A DNA stretch of 64,000 bases, from assembly GCF_003131185.1 (NCBI RefSeq), contig NZ_QFFU01000001.1, forward strand, positions 248,001 to 312,000, written 5' to 3'. Within the stretch, counting starts at the first letter, position 1, and the number at the start of each line of letters is the position of its first letter. Below, piece after piece: positions 18,970-26,558 of the stretch. The notes under the pieces were generated by a model that was not told where the DNA came from, ran no database searches, and saw only the letters and a program-made list of their open reading frames with translations. This DNA comes from Pseudomonas ovata. Lineage in GTDB: Bacteria; Pseudomonadota; Gammaproteobacteria; Pseudomonadales; Pseudomonadaceae. A program made the position numbers and the translations under genes.

Positions 18970-19863
18970 CTACTCGACTGCCGGCACCGCCCCCAGCAGA
19001 TAATCACGTAACGTGCCTATCTGCCTTGTCTTCAGGCTGCTCTTGAGCCAGACCAGATAATACCCATCGCCCGTGGCCACGGCCTGCTTGAACGGCAGGC
19101 GCAATTGACCGTTGCGCAACTCGGCACTCACCAGCAGCCGGTCGGCCACCGACACACCCAGACCTTGCAGAGCGGCGCCAATGCCTTGGTCAAGGGTATC
19201 GAACAACTGGCCACGCTCCAGGTTGACTTCATGACGGCCGCGTACGCCTGCCAGCCAGCGGCGCCAGTCACGCCGGTCGGCACTGGGGTGCAGCAGCTCG
19301 ACGTCATTGAGGGCAGACAGGTCCGGGGCGTCGGACAGGTACTGCGGGTGGCAGACCGGGATCAGCAATTCATCGAAGAGCTTGCAGCTGTCGAGGTCTG
19401 ACCCGAAATGACCGGGGCCCAGCAGGATGGCGCAGTCATAGGGCTCGGTATAAAGATCGACGCTGTCGATGTCCATCCACACACTGGAAAGCTGCACATG
19501 GCAATGAGGATCGATCTGGCGAAAACGGTCGAGGGCCTTGAGCAGCCAGCGCATGGTCAGGGTCGAGGGTGCTTTCAGGCGCAGGCTGTGGCGATCGGTC
19601 TTGAGCAAGGCGCAGGCGTTTTCGATGATCTTGAAGCCGGTCTTGAGCTCGGCGGCCAGGTGCCGACCCGGCACGGTCAGGCTCAAGCGCGGGCCATGAC
19701 GCTCGAACAGCGCGCAATCAAACAGCGATTCAAGGTTCTTGATGTGATGGCTGACCGCACTTTGCGTCACCGACAACTCCTGCGCCGCCTTGCTGAATGA
19801 GCTGTGCCGGGCTGCCACTTCAAAGGCGCGCAATGAATACAGCGCAGGGATCCGTTCAGTCAT
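18970..19863 (-). CDS. LysR-type regulator, GcvA-like
   Basis: A 297-residue LysR regulator. The N-terminal helix-turn-helix contains SSFSKAAQELSVTQSAVSHH, close to GcvA/AmpR-like members, followed by a standard effector-binding domain. It is divergent from the LysE-type exporter gene with about 115 bp between the starts. That layout is typical of a LysR activator and its single target, so it likely controls the exporter in response to the exported compound. The ligand is unknown. Confidence 0.88.
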   Translation of the reverse strand: MTERIPALYSLRAFEVAARHSSFSKAAQELSVTQSAVSHHIKNLESLFDCALFERHGPRLSLTVPGRHLAAELKTGFKIIENACALLKTDRHSLRLKAPSTLTMRWLLKALDRFRQIDPHCHVQLSSVWMDIDSVDLYTEPYDCAILLGPGHFGSDLDSCKLFDELLIPVCHPQYLSDAPDLSALNDVELLHPSADRRDWRRWLAGVRGRHEVNLERGQLFDTLDQGIGAALQGLGVSVADRLLVSAELRNGQLRLPFKQAVATGDGYYLVWLKSSLKTRQIGTLRDYLLGAVPAVE

Positions 19864-19979
19864 GAGCCTGCCAATGATGAGTAAAGCTCATAGTAGGGCA
19901 GAACTTAACCCGTTTTACAATGCACCGGCCCAAGGCAAGAATCAGCGCCCCCACCGACCTTGATCACGGACGCTGCGCC

Positions 19980-20585
19980 TTGAATACCGCCCTGACCCTG
20001 ACCTATGCCATCACCGTATTGCTGCTGATCGCCACGCCCGGGCCGGTGGTGGCGCTGGTGGTCAATACCGCCAGCCGCGCCGGCAACCGCCAGGCCGCAG
20101 CCACCGCACTGGGCAGTAATGCCGGCTCGCTGGTGCTGATCGGCGTGGCGGCCTGGCTGATCGTCGGCAGTGTCACTCTGGATCCGCGCCTGCTGACGGC
20201 ACTCAGCCTGCTCGGCTGCCTGTACATTGCCTGGATGGCGTGGGTGCTGTTGCTCGAGCATGCATCCGTCGCGCCCGCTCGGGGCACAGGCCGTGGCGGC
20301 TGGCGGCGCGGCTTCATGGTCGGGGTGTGCAACCCCAAGGACATCGTGTTCTTCGTGGCGTTTTTCCCGCAGTTTCTGCACATCACTTCATCCCTGCAGA
20401 CCAGCCTGGCGGTGTTGTCGCTGATGTGGGTGGTCATTGATCTGTGGGTGCTGGGCATCTGGATCCTGTTCGCCGGCCTGCTGGCCAGGCGCGCGGGCAG
20501 CCGCTGGATAAGCCGCTGCTCGGGCGTGGCGTTGCTGCTGATTGCCGTGGCAGGGCTGGTCTACAACCTGCATCAACTGGCGTAG
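19980..20585 (+). CDS. LysE/RhtB-family amino acid exporter
   Basis: A 201-residue membrane protein of the LysE/RhtB family. The N-terminal helix carries the signature ATPGPVVALVVNTASRAG, and the conserved loop GVCNPKDIVFFVAFFPQF follows in the second half. About six membrane segments. I place the start at the TTG at 19980, which gives the family N terminus NTALTLTYA. An in-frame ATG at 19920 would add 20 polar residues. The export substrate cannot be told from sequence. Confidence 0.82.
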   Translation: MNTALTLTYAITVLLLIATPGPVVALVVNTASRAGNRQAAATALGSNAGSLVLIGVAAWLIVGSVTLDPRLLTALSLLGCLYIAWMAWVLLLEHASVAPARGTGRGGWRRGFMVGVCNPKDIVFFVAFFPQFLHITSSLQTSLAVLSLMWVVIDLWVLGIWILFAGLLARRAGSRWISRCSGVALLLIAVAGLVYNLHQLA

Positions 20586-20678
20586 CGGCAGATTGCCTGA
20601 CAATTTCCACTGCCCTCCCCGGTCAGGGTCTACGCTTGTCTGAAGTGGGTTCAACAGGATGACCGGGGCCAATCGACT

Positions 20679-23600
20679 ATGGGCGTATTACGGCATTCAG
20701 AAACCGGGCAAGCGGTGGCGCTTGCCGATCATCAGCAACCTCCTCGACAACCGCCGCCAGGCAAGCACTATGGCTGGCGGGTGTTCTGGGTGCTGGTGGT
20801 CATGGGCGGCGTGGGACTGGGTGTGGCCATCGCCATGGAGGCCCGCAGTTCGCGCCTGCAGGCGCAAGAGATTTCGCGCCTGGCGGCCGACCTGACCTGG
20901 ACACTGCAACCAGGGCCCAGCGACCGGCTCATTTATCCAGGCGAAGGCCCGTTCGACAAACGCCTGGGGTATTCGGCCCTTGAAACCTTTACCCAGCGGT
21001 TGCTCAAGCGCGACTACCTGATCAAGGAACAGACACGTTTTTCGCCCGGGTTGATGCGCTACGGCCGCATGGGTTTTTTCGTGCCCTACCAGGAAAAGAT
21101 CCAGACCGGGCTGACCATCACGGACTGCCGCGCCGCGCCGCTCTACCAGTTCAGCTACCCGCAACAGTTCTATGCCGACTTTGCCGGCATTCCCCCGTTG
21201 GTGGTGCAAAGCCTGTTGTTCATCGAGAACCGCAACCTGCTCGACCCCGAACAACCGCTGGCCAACCCGGCCGTGGACTGGCCACGCTTTGTCAAGGCGG
21301 CCTGGTCGCAGGTGGCCAAGCGTTTGTCCTTGCCCGGCCAGTCGGCGGGCGGCAGTACCTTGGCCACGCAACTGGAAAAGTACCGGCATTCGCCCGACGG
21401 CCTGACCCAGACTGGCGCCGAGAAACTGCGGCAGATGTTTTCCGCCAGTGTGCGGGTCTACCAGAACGGCGAGCAGACACTGCCGGCGCGCCAGCGGGTG
21501 GTGCGTGACTACCTCAACAGCGTGCCGCTGTCGGCGGTGCCCGGCCACGGCGAAGTGCACGGCCTGGCCGAAGGCTTGCGGGTCTGGTTCGGCGCCGACT
21601 TCGCTCGCACCAACCAGGTGCTGTCGGGCAGCGCCGACACGCCCCAGGCCCTCGACGAAAAAGCCCTGGCCCTGCGAGAAGTGCTGGCGCTGGTGATCGC
21701 TCAGCGCCGGCCCTCGCACTACCTGGCCAAGGGCCGTGCCGAACTGGCCGACCTGATCGACAGCCATATCCGCGTGCTGGCCGGTGCCGGCATTCTTGAA
21801 CAGCCACTGGCCGATGCCGCCCTGGCCCGGCAACTGACCTACCGCGACTGGGAGCAGCAACCCACCTGGCAGCCTATCGAAGGCAACAAGGGCATCAGTG
21901 TGGCCCGCAGCCGGTTGTCGAACATGCTTGATCGTCCGTTCTATGACCTGGACCGTCTTGATCTGTCGGCCAGCACCACGTTGCAGGGCGAACTGCAGGA
22001 CAAGGTCACCCGCTACCTGCACGACCTGGCGGATCCGGCCTTCGCGGCCAGTATCGGGCTGATCGGCGACCGCCTGCTGAGCCCGGCCAGCACCGCCCAG
22101 GTGCGCTACAGCTTCACGCTGTTCGAAGGCACCCCGGACGGCTTTCGCGTGCGGGTACAGACCGACAGTACCGACCAGCCCTTCGACATCAACGAAGGCA
22201 GCAAACTGGAACTGGGCTCCACCGCCAAGCTGCGGGTGCTGACCACCTACCTGGAAATGATTGCCGAACTGCACCAGCGCTATGGCGACATGAGTGCCAG
22301 CGAACTGCGCAAGGTGCCGGTCGAAGAGCCCGACCGGCTGACCCGCTGGGCGGTCGATTACCTGCTCCAGCATCAGGATCGCAACCTGTCGGCCATGCTC
22401 GCCGCCGCCCTGGACCGGCGTTACTCGGCCAGCCCCGGCGAAAGTTTCTTCACCGGTGGCGGCCTGCACCGCTTCAACAACTTTCGCAGCCAGGACAACG
22501 GTCGGCTGCCGACCCTGCGTGAATCGCTGCGCGAGTCGATCAACCTGCCATTCATTCGCCTGATGCGCGATGTGGTGCGCTACAGCACCTACCAGGCGCC
22601 TGGCAACAGTGCCGAACTGCTCAAGGACGACAGCGACCCGCGCCGCCAGCAATACCTGAGCGAGTTTGCCGACCGTGAGGGCCGGGTGTTCCTGCTGCGA
22701 TTCTGGAAACGCTACAAGGACAAGCCTTCCCAGGCGCGCCTGGAGACCTTCCTGGACGGCATGCGCCCCACCGCCTCACGCCTGGCGGCGGTGCATCGCT
22801 ACCTGATGCCCAATGCCGACCAGGCCACGTTCAATACCTTTGTGCGCAACCACCTGGCCGATGGCGAAGCGGCCAAGGTCACGAGCAAGCGCCTGGCCGA
22901 GCTGTACAAGAACTACGGCCCCGGTGCCTACGACCTGCCGGACCAGGGCTACATTGCCCGGGTCCACCCGCTGGACCTGTGGCTGATCGGCTTTTTGCTG
23001 AACAACCCACAGGCGCAGTTCAAGGACGCGGTGGCGGCCAGTGTCCACGAGCGCCAGGAAGTCTACAGCTGGCTGTTCAAGAGCCGGCACAAGGGCGCCC
23101 GCGACAGCCGTATCCGCAGCATGATGGAAGTCGAGGCGTTCCTGGACATCGAACAGCGCTGGCAACGCCTGGGGTATCCGTTCGACCATCTGGTGCCATC
23201 GCTGGCCACGGCCATCGGCAGCTCCGGCGACCGCCCGGCGGCGCTGGCCGAACTGATCGGGATCATCCAGAACGACGGCATCCGCCTGCCCACGGTGCGC
23301 ATCGACAACCTGCACTTTGCCGCCGATACACCGTATGAGACCCGCCTGATCATCAACCCCGACCTGGGCAAGCGCGTGCTGCCCTCGGAAGTGGCAAGCG
23401 CCATGCGCGAGGCCTTGTCGGAAGTGGTCGATGGCGGCACCGCCAAACGCGTGCAAGGCACCTTCAAGCTGGAGGACGGCAGTGTCCTGGCCATGGGCGG
23501 CAAGACCGGTACAGGCGATAACCGCATCCAGAGCGTCGGCACCGGCGGACGCATCCTGCAGTCACGAGCCATCAACCGCACGGCCACCTTCGTGTTCTAT

Positions 23601-23774
23601 CTGGGCGACCATCACTTCGGCACCCTCACCGCCTACGTCCCCGGGCGTGCCGCCGAAGGCTACCGCTTTACCTCCGCCTTGCCCGTGCAAGTGCTCAAGG
23701 GCATGGCACCGATCCTGACGCCGTACCTGGAGAATAATGGGCAGGCCATGTGCGGCTCGCCGGCGACCATTTAA
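20679..23774 (+). CDS. Large class A-like penicillin-binding protein (GT51 plus transpeptidase)
   Basis: A 1031-residue bifunctional-type cell wall synthase. A single TM anchor lies at about residues 34-52. The GT51 domain includes FIENRNLLDP (EDRxF-like), GGSTLATQLEK, RVVRDYLNSVP and LRVWFGADF. A transpeptidase domain has STAK (SxxK), SIN (SxN) and KTGTGDNR (KTG). The motif corresponding to KxQExxLA reads KLRQMFSA, so the second catalytic Glu of glycosyltransferases appears to be Gln. A long insert separates SxN from KTG. It is larger than PBP1A/1B and stands alone. Domain calls are sound; whether the glycosyltransferase works is uncertain. Confidence 0.85.
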   Translation: MGVLRHSETGQAVALADHQQPPRQPPPGKHYGWRVFWVLVVMGGVGLGVAIAMEARSSRLQAQEISRLAADLTWTLQPGPSDRLIYPGEGPFDKRLGYSALETFTQRLLKRDYLIKEQTRFSPGLMRYGRMGFFVPYQEKIQTGLTITDCRAAPLYQFSYPQQFYADFAGIPPLVVQSLLFIENRNLLDPEQPLANPAVDWPRFVKAAWSQVAKRLSLPGQSAGGSTLATQLEKYRHSPDGLTQTGAEKLRQMFSASVRVYQNGEQTLPARQRVVRDYLNSVPLSAVPGHGEVHGLAEGLRVWFGADFARTNQVLSGSADTPQALDEKALALREVLALVIAQRRPSHYLAKGRAELADLIDSHIRVLAGAGILEQPLADAALARQLTYRDWEQQPTWQPIEGNKGISVARSRLSNMLDRPFYDLDRLDLSASTTLQGELQDKVTRYLHDLADPAFAASIGLIGDRLLSPASTAQVRYSFTLFEGTPDGFRVRVQTDSTDQPFDINEGSKLELGSTAKLRVLTTYLEMIAELHQRYGDMSASELRKVPVEEPDRLTRWAVDYLLQHQDRNLSAMLAAALDRRYSASPGESFFTGGGLHRFNNFRSQDNGRLPTLRESLRESINLPFIRLMRDVVRYSTYQAPGNSAELLKDDSDPRRQQYLSEFADREGRVFLLRFWKRYKDKPSQARLETFLDGMRPTASRLAAVHRYLMPNADQATFNTFVRNHLADGEAAKVTSKRLAELYKNYGPGAYDLPDQGYIARVHPLDLWLIGFLLNNPQAQFKDAVAASVHERQEVYSWLFKSRHKGARDSRIRSMMEVEAFLDIEQRWQRLGYPFDHLVPSLATAIGSSGDRPAALAELIGIIQNDGIRLPTVRIDNLHFAADTPYETRLIINPDLGKRVLPSEVASAMREALSEVVDGGTAKRVQGTFKLEDGSVLAMGGKTGTGDNRIQSVGTGGRILQSRAINRTATFVFYLGDHHFGTLTAYVPGRAAEGYRFTSALPVQVLKGMAPILTPYLENNGQAMCGSPATI

Positions 23775-23838
23775 ATCTGCAAACGAATCAAGGCGTTATT
23801 CTCAAACGAGAACAGCTTGCAACAAAACGCTTGCGAAT

Positions 23839-23872
23839 ACGTAAAGATATATCTTAAGGTATATCTAAACGT
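23839..23872. promoter_or_regulatory. Palindromic operator of the PadR-SIP pair
   Basis: A 34 bp near-palindrome centred between 23855 and 23856, 19 bp before the PadR gene. The core 23845-23866 (AGATATATCTTAAGGTATAT plus CT) matches its own complement at 20 of 22 positions, and ACGT repeats at both ends. It is AT-rich and probably overlaps the -10 region. Autoregulation by the adjacent PadR protein is the simplest reading. Confidence 0.7.
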
Positions 23873-23890
23873 AACCAAGAGAAGCTCCTG

Positions 23891-24439
23891 ATGGGCGATG
23901 AATGTCCCACTTCCGAACCTTTTGCCGACAAACGCGGTGGCCGTGAACGCGGCGGGCGCGGCCCCCGGGTGTTTGCGCCGGGCGATCTGAAACTGCTGTT
24001 GCTGGACCTGATCGCCGGGCAGCCCTGCCACGGCTATGACCTGATCCGCCAGATCGAAAGCATGTTCGACGGCGCCTACACCCCAAGCCCTGGTGTGATC
24101 TACCCGACCCTGACCTTTCTCGAAGAAAGCGAGCTGATCCAGGGCGATGCCGCCGCCGGCAAGAAGCGCTATGCCCTGACCGACACCGGCCGCACCTGGC
24201 TGGCCGAACAGGCGGTGGCCATTGACGGAGTGCGCATGCGCATCGAAGTCAGCAAGCGCTCGCTGCGCGGCCATGACCGGCCCCCGGAAATCCACGAGGC
24301 GGTGCATAACCTGCGCCATGCCATGCACATGCATCACGGCCGCTGGACCCCCGAGGAAATCCTGCGGGTGCGCAACCTGCTCAATGACACCGCCAAAGCC
24401 ATTGTCGACGGCTCCTTTTCCCTCTCGGAGAAACCTTGA
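23891..24439 (+). CDS. PadR-family regulator, YqjI-like
   Basis: A 182-residue PadR regulator. The winged helix spans about residues 33-105, with LKLLLLDLIAGQPCHGYDLI and TPSPGVIYPTLTFLEE, and the wing ends KKRYALTDTGRTWL. It closely resembles E. coli YqjI, a nickel/iron-linked repressor of the reductase gene yqjH. The His/Cys-rich N-terminal metal tail of YqjI is absent; the N terminus is Gly/Arg-rich with a single Cys. The middle helix region does hold RHAMHMHHGRW. It overlaps the next gene by one base. Confidence 0.88.
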   Translation: MGDECPTSEPFADKRGGRERGGRGPRVFAPGDLKLLLLDLIAGQPCHGYDLIRQIESMFDGAYTPSPGVIYPTLTFLEESELIQGDAAAGKKRYALTDTGRTWLAEQAVAIDGVRMRIEVSKRSLRGHDRPPEIHEAVHNLRHAMHMHHGRWTPEEILRVRNLLNDTAKAIVDGSFSLSEKP

Positions 24440-25215
24440 TGAATTCACCGCAATCGATCCATCGCGTCATGCATGAAATCAAACGCCGCAAGCTTGAAGT
24501 GCTGCGAGTGACCGACCTGACCCCGCTGATGCGCCGCGTCACCCTGCACGGCGAAGACCTGGCCGGTTTTATCAGCCTGGGCACCGACGATCACGTCAAG
24601 CTGCTGTTCCCGCGCACGGCTGAAGAACAGGCCGCGCTGGACAATCCGGGACTGGGCCGCGACAGCGAAGGCCCGCGTCCGGCCATGCGCGACTACACCC
24701 CGCGGCGCTTCGATGCGCACAGCAACGAACTGGACATCGACTTTGTGCTGCACGGCGATGGCCCGGCGGCCAGTTGGGCGGCCCAGGTCGAGCCGGGACA
24801 GTGGCTGTACATTGCCGGCCCCCGGGGCTCGCTGGTGGTGCCGGACATGTTCGACAGCTATCTGCTGATCGGCGACGAAACCGCCATCCCGGCCATTGCC
24901 CGGCGCCTGGAAGAACTGCCGGCCGGTCGCAGCGCACGGGTGCTGATCGAGGTCGCCAGCCTGCAGGAACAACAACCGCTGGCCAGCCAGGCGCAGGTAG
25001 AGGTCAGTTGGGTGGTGCGCGGTGAGCAGGACCTGCTCGATGCCATCCGCAACGTGCAGGTGCCCACCGGCAAGCTCTACGCCTGGGTGGCTACAGAAGC
25101 TGCACTGTCGCGCAAGGCACGGCGCGTGCTGCTTGACGAACTGGGGCTGGACGACGAATTCGTCAAGGCCGCCGGCTACTGGCGCCTGGATGAGTCAGAA
25201 GCCGAAGCGCATTGA
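24439..25215 (+). CDS. Siderophore-interacting ferric reductase, YqjH-like
   Basis: A 258-residue SIP-family flavoprotein. The FAD site is MRDYTPRRFD, and the NAD(P)H-binding half begins YLLIGDETAIPAIARRLEE. These cytoplasmic enzymes reduce ferric siderophores to release iron. Its ATG overlaps the PadR stop (TGATG), so both proteins come from one message under the palindromic operator. The preceding in-frame TTG at 24436 is less likely to be the start. Confidence 0.9.
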   Translation: MNSPQSIHRVMHEIKRRKLEVLRVTDLTPLMRRVTLHGEDLAGFISLGTDDHVKLLFPRTAEEQAALDNPGLGRDSEGPRPAMRDYTPRRFDAHSNELDIDFVLHGDGPAASWAAQVEPGQWLYIAGPRGSLVVPDMFDSYLLIGDETAIPAIARRLEELPAGRSARVLIEVASLQEQQPLASQAQVEVSWVVRGEQDLLDAIRNVQVPTGKLYAWVATEAALSRKARRVLLDELGLDDEFVKAAGYWRLDESEAEAH

Positions 25216-25241
25216 GCAGGATCGCGTGATCGCCGGGCTGT

Positions 25242-25895
25242 TCAGGCGTGCTTCAACAGCCGGTCTGCCGCCAGCACCAGCAGCGCGATCAGCACAAAAC
25301 CGGCCAGTACCCCACCGGCATTGATCAACGCTGGCATGAAACCGATCGTGCCGACATCGATGAAGGGGTACAGGTAGTCGCCGACGACATGGCCGCGCCA
25401 CAACACATAGCCGAAGTAGCCGATGGGGTACAGCATCCACAAGAGCACATGGCGCAGGTCCAGCTTCGCCCTGGGCACGCACAGCCCCCAATAGATCACG
25501 AACGCCAGCGGCATGATGTCGTGCAACAGTTCGTCGGCAATCCACTGCCAGCCCTGCGGCTGCCATAAATGCCGCAGCAGCAGGTTATAGGCGATGCCCA
25601 CCAGCGCGATGCTGACGGCAATGCCGCTGCACACCACCGGATGACGAAAGAAGCGCCAGCCCGGCCCGTCACGCCGACTCAGGGCGCACGTCAAGGCCAC
25701 GGCCACCAGCGTATTGGTCCAGACCGTAAAGAAGCTGAAGAACCGCACCAGTCCGCCCAGCAGGCTGGCGTGATCGGCCCAGCGGCCATAAAAGATCAGG
25801 TACTGCTGCACGGCCAGGCCAAACCAGCCCAGGCAGGCCGCAAGCACTATCAGGCGACGCGCCACAGGAGGCGGCGACGAAAGCGTAAGGTTCAT
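25242..25895 (-). CDS. Pr6Pr-type integral membrane protein
   Basis: A 217-residue membrane protein with about six hydrophobic segments. Recognisable features are FFSFFTVWTNTLVA near residue 55, a conserved LLHDIMPLAFVIYW and the loop YPIGYFGYVLWRG. These fit the Pr6Pr family of six-helix membrane proteins whose biochemical role is not established. It converges on the reductase gene and is followed on its strand by no obvious partner. Confidence 0.7.
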   Translation of the reverse strand: MNLTLSSPPPVARRLIVLAACLGWFGLAVQQYLIFYGRWADHASLLGGLVRFFSFFTVWTNTLVAVALTCALSRRDGPGWRFFRHPVVCSGIAVSIALVGIAYNLLLRHLWQPQGWQWIADELLHDIMPLAFVIYWGLCVPRAKLDLRHVLLWMLYPIGYFGYVLWRGHVVGDYLYPFIDVGTIGFMPALINAGGVLAGFVLIALLVLAADRLLKHA

Positions 25896-25910
25896 GACCC
25901 GAAATCCGGC

Positions 25911-26141
25911 CTAGGCCGGGCGCTTGCTGCGCTGCAGCTTGATGTACAAGGCTTCGACCTTTTCACGGGCCCAGGGGGTCTTGCGCAGGAAGGTCAGGCT
26001 CGACTTGATGCTGGGGTCGCTCTTGAAGCAGCGGATATCGATGCGCTCGGCCAGGCCCGACCATTCATAGTGCGCCACCAGCGCTTCGAGGATGCCTTGC
26101 AGCGTGACGCCGTGCAGCGGGTCGTTGGAGGGTGTCGTCAT
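25911..26141 (-). CDS. VF530-family (DUF2132) small protein
   Basis: A 76-residue protein with [29 protein letters not shown] and [16 protein letters not shown], diagnostic of the VF530/DUF2132 family. Members are short helical proteins described as DNA-binding-like by structure; their cellular role is not known. The ATG follows GGTGAG on the minus strand. The next gene on this strand begins 15 bp after its stop, so the two may be co-transcribed. Confidence 0.85.
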   Translation of the reverse strand: MTTPSNDPLHGVTLQGILEALVAHYEWSGLAERIDIRCFKSDPSIKSSLTFLRKTPWAREKVEALYIKLQRSKRPA

Positions 26142-26558
26142 GTCTCACCTTGGCGTGGGGCAGCCCTGGAAAGACGGCCGCAAAAGGAGCGCACCTTAGC
26201 TGAGCCGGTGCGCGGCGTGAAGCCCGTATTGCCCTGTGCCAGACGCACATCCGGCCGTAGCGGTCCTGAGTGTAGAACGCAAAGCCGGCCCCTAAGGCAT
26301 CTGAATCGGCCATCCATCCTGTTTTTTCCGCCCCGCCGAAACGTTTTGTTACTGGCGACGTCTGCACAGTGTGCACGCGCCGGCCTGCGGGCCAAGAGTG
26401 GCGCCGGCACGCCCTCTGGACGCTCGCACCGGGCGGACTGCCTGACCAATGGCAGTCAGTCACGCGCTTGGGCAGCTAGCGTTCAAGGGCATGACGCCAG
26501 ACGGTTCAACAATGATGAAGACGGCGTCGTTCACTTAACCTTCACGGAGATTCGCAAT
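26142..26558 (+). promoter_or_regulatory. gcd upstream region
   Basis: No convincing gene is seen in these 417 bp. Visible are a perfect 13 bp palindrome at 26363-26375 (TGCACAGTGTGCA), a GCGCACC/GGTGCGC inverted repeat at about 26189-26213, and an ACTGCC/GGCAGT pair near 26440. One of these could be an operator for the glucose dehydrogenase gene; none matches a regulator I can name. Confidence 0.4.

Noticed and set aside
20697..22652. 651-codon open frame antisense to the penicillin-binding protein gene
   Set aside because: The Gln/Gly/His/Val-rich composition without motifs is typical of a GC-rich shadow frame; the opposite strand carries the conserved domains.
26138..26449. Possible 103-codon minus-strand gene in the gcd upstream region
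   Set aside because: Arg/Pro-rich composition, no ribosome site and no recognisable family; it overlaps the start of the VF530-family gene.
25569..26558. N-terminal extension of the glucose dehydrogenase frame
   Set aside because: The frame is open, but the residues are Arg/Gln/Ala-rich and unlike Gcd, it overlaps two opposite-strand genes, and the ATG at 26559 has a ribosome site and the usual N terminus.
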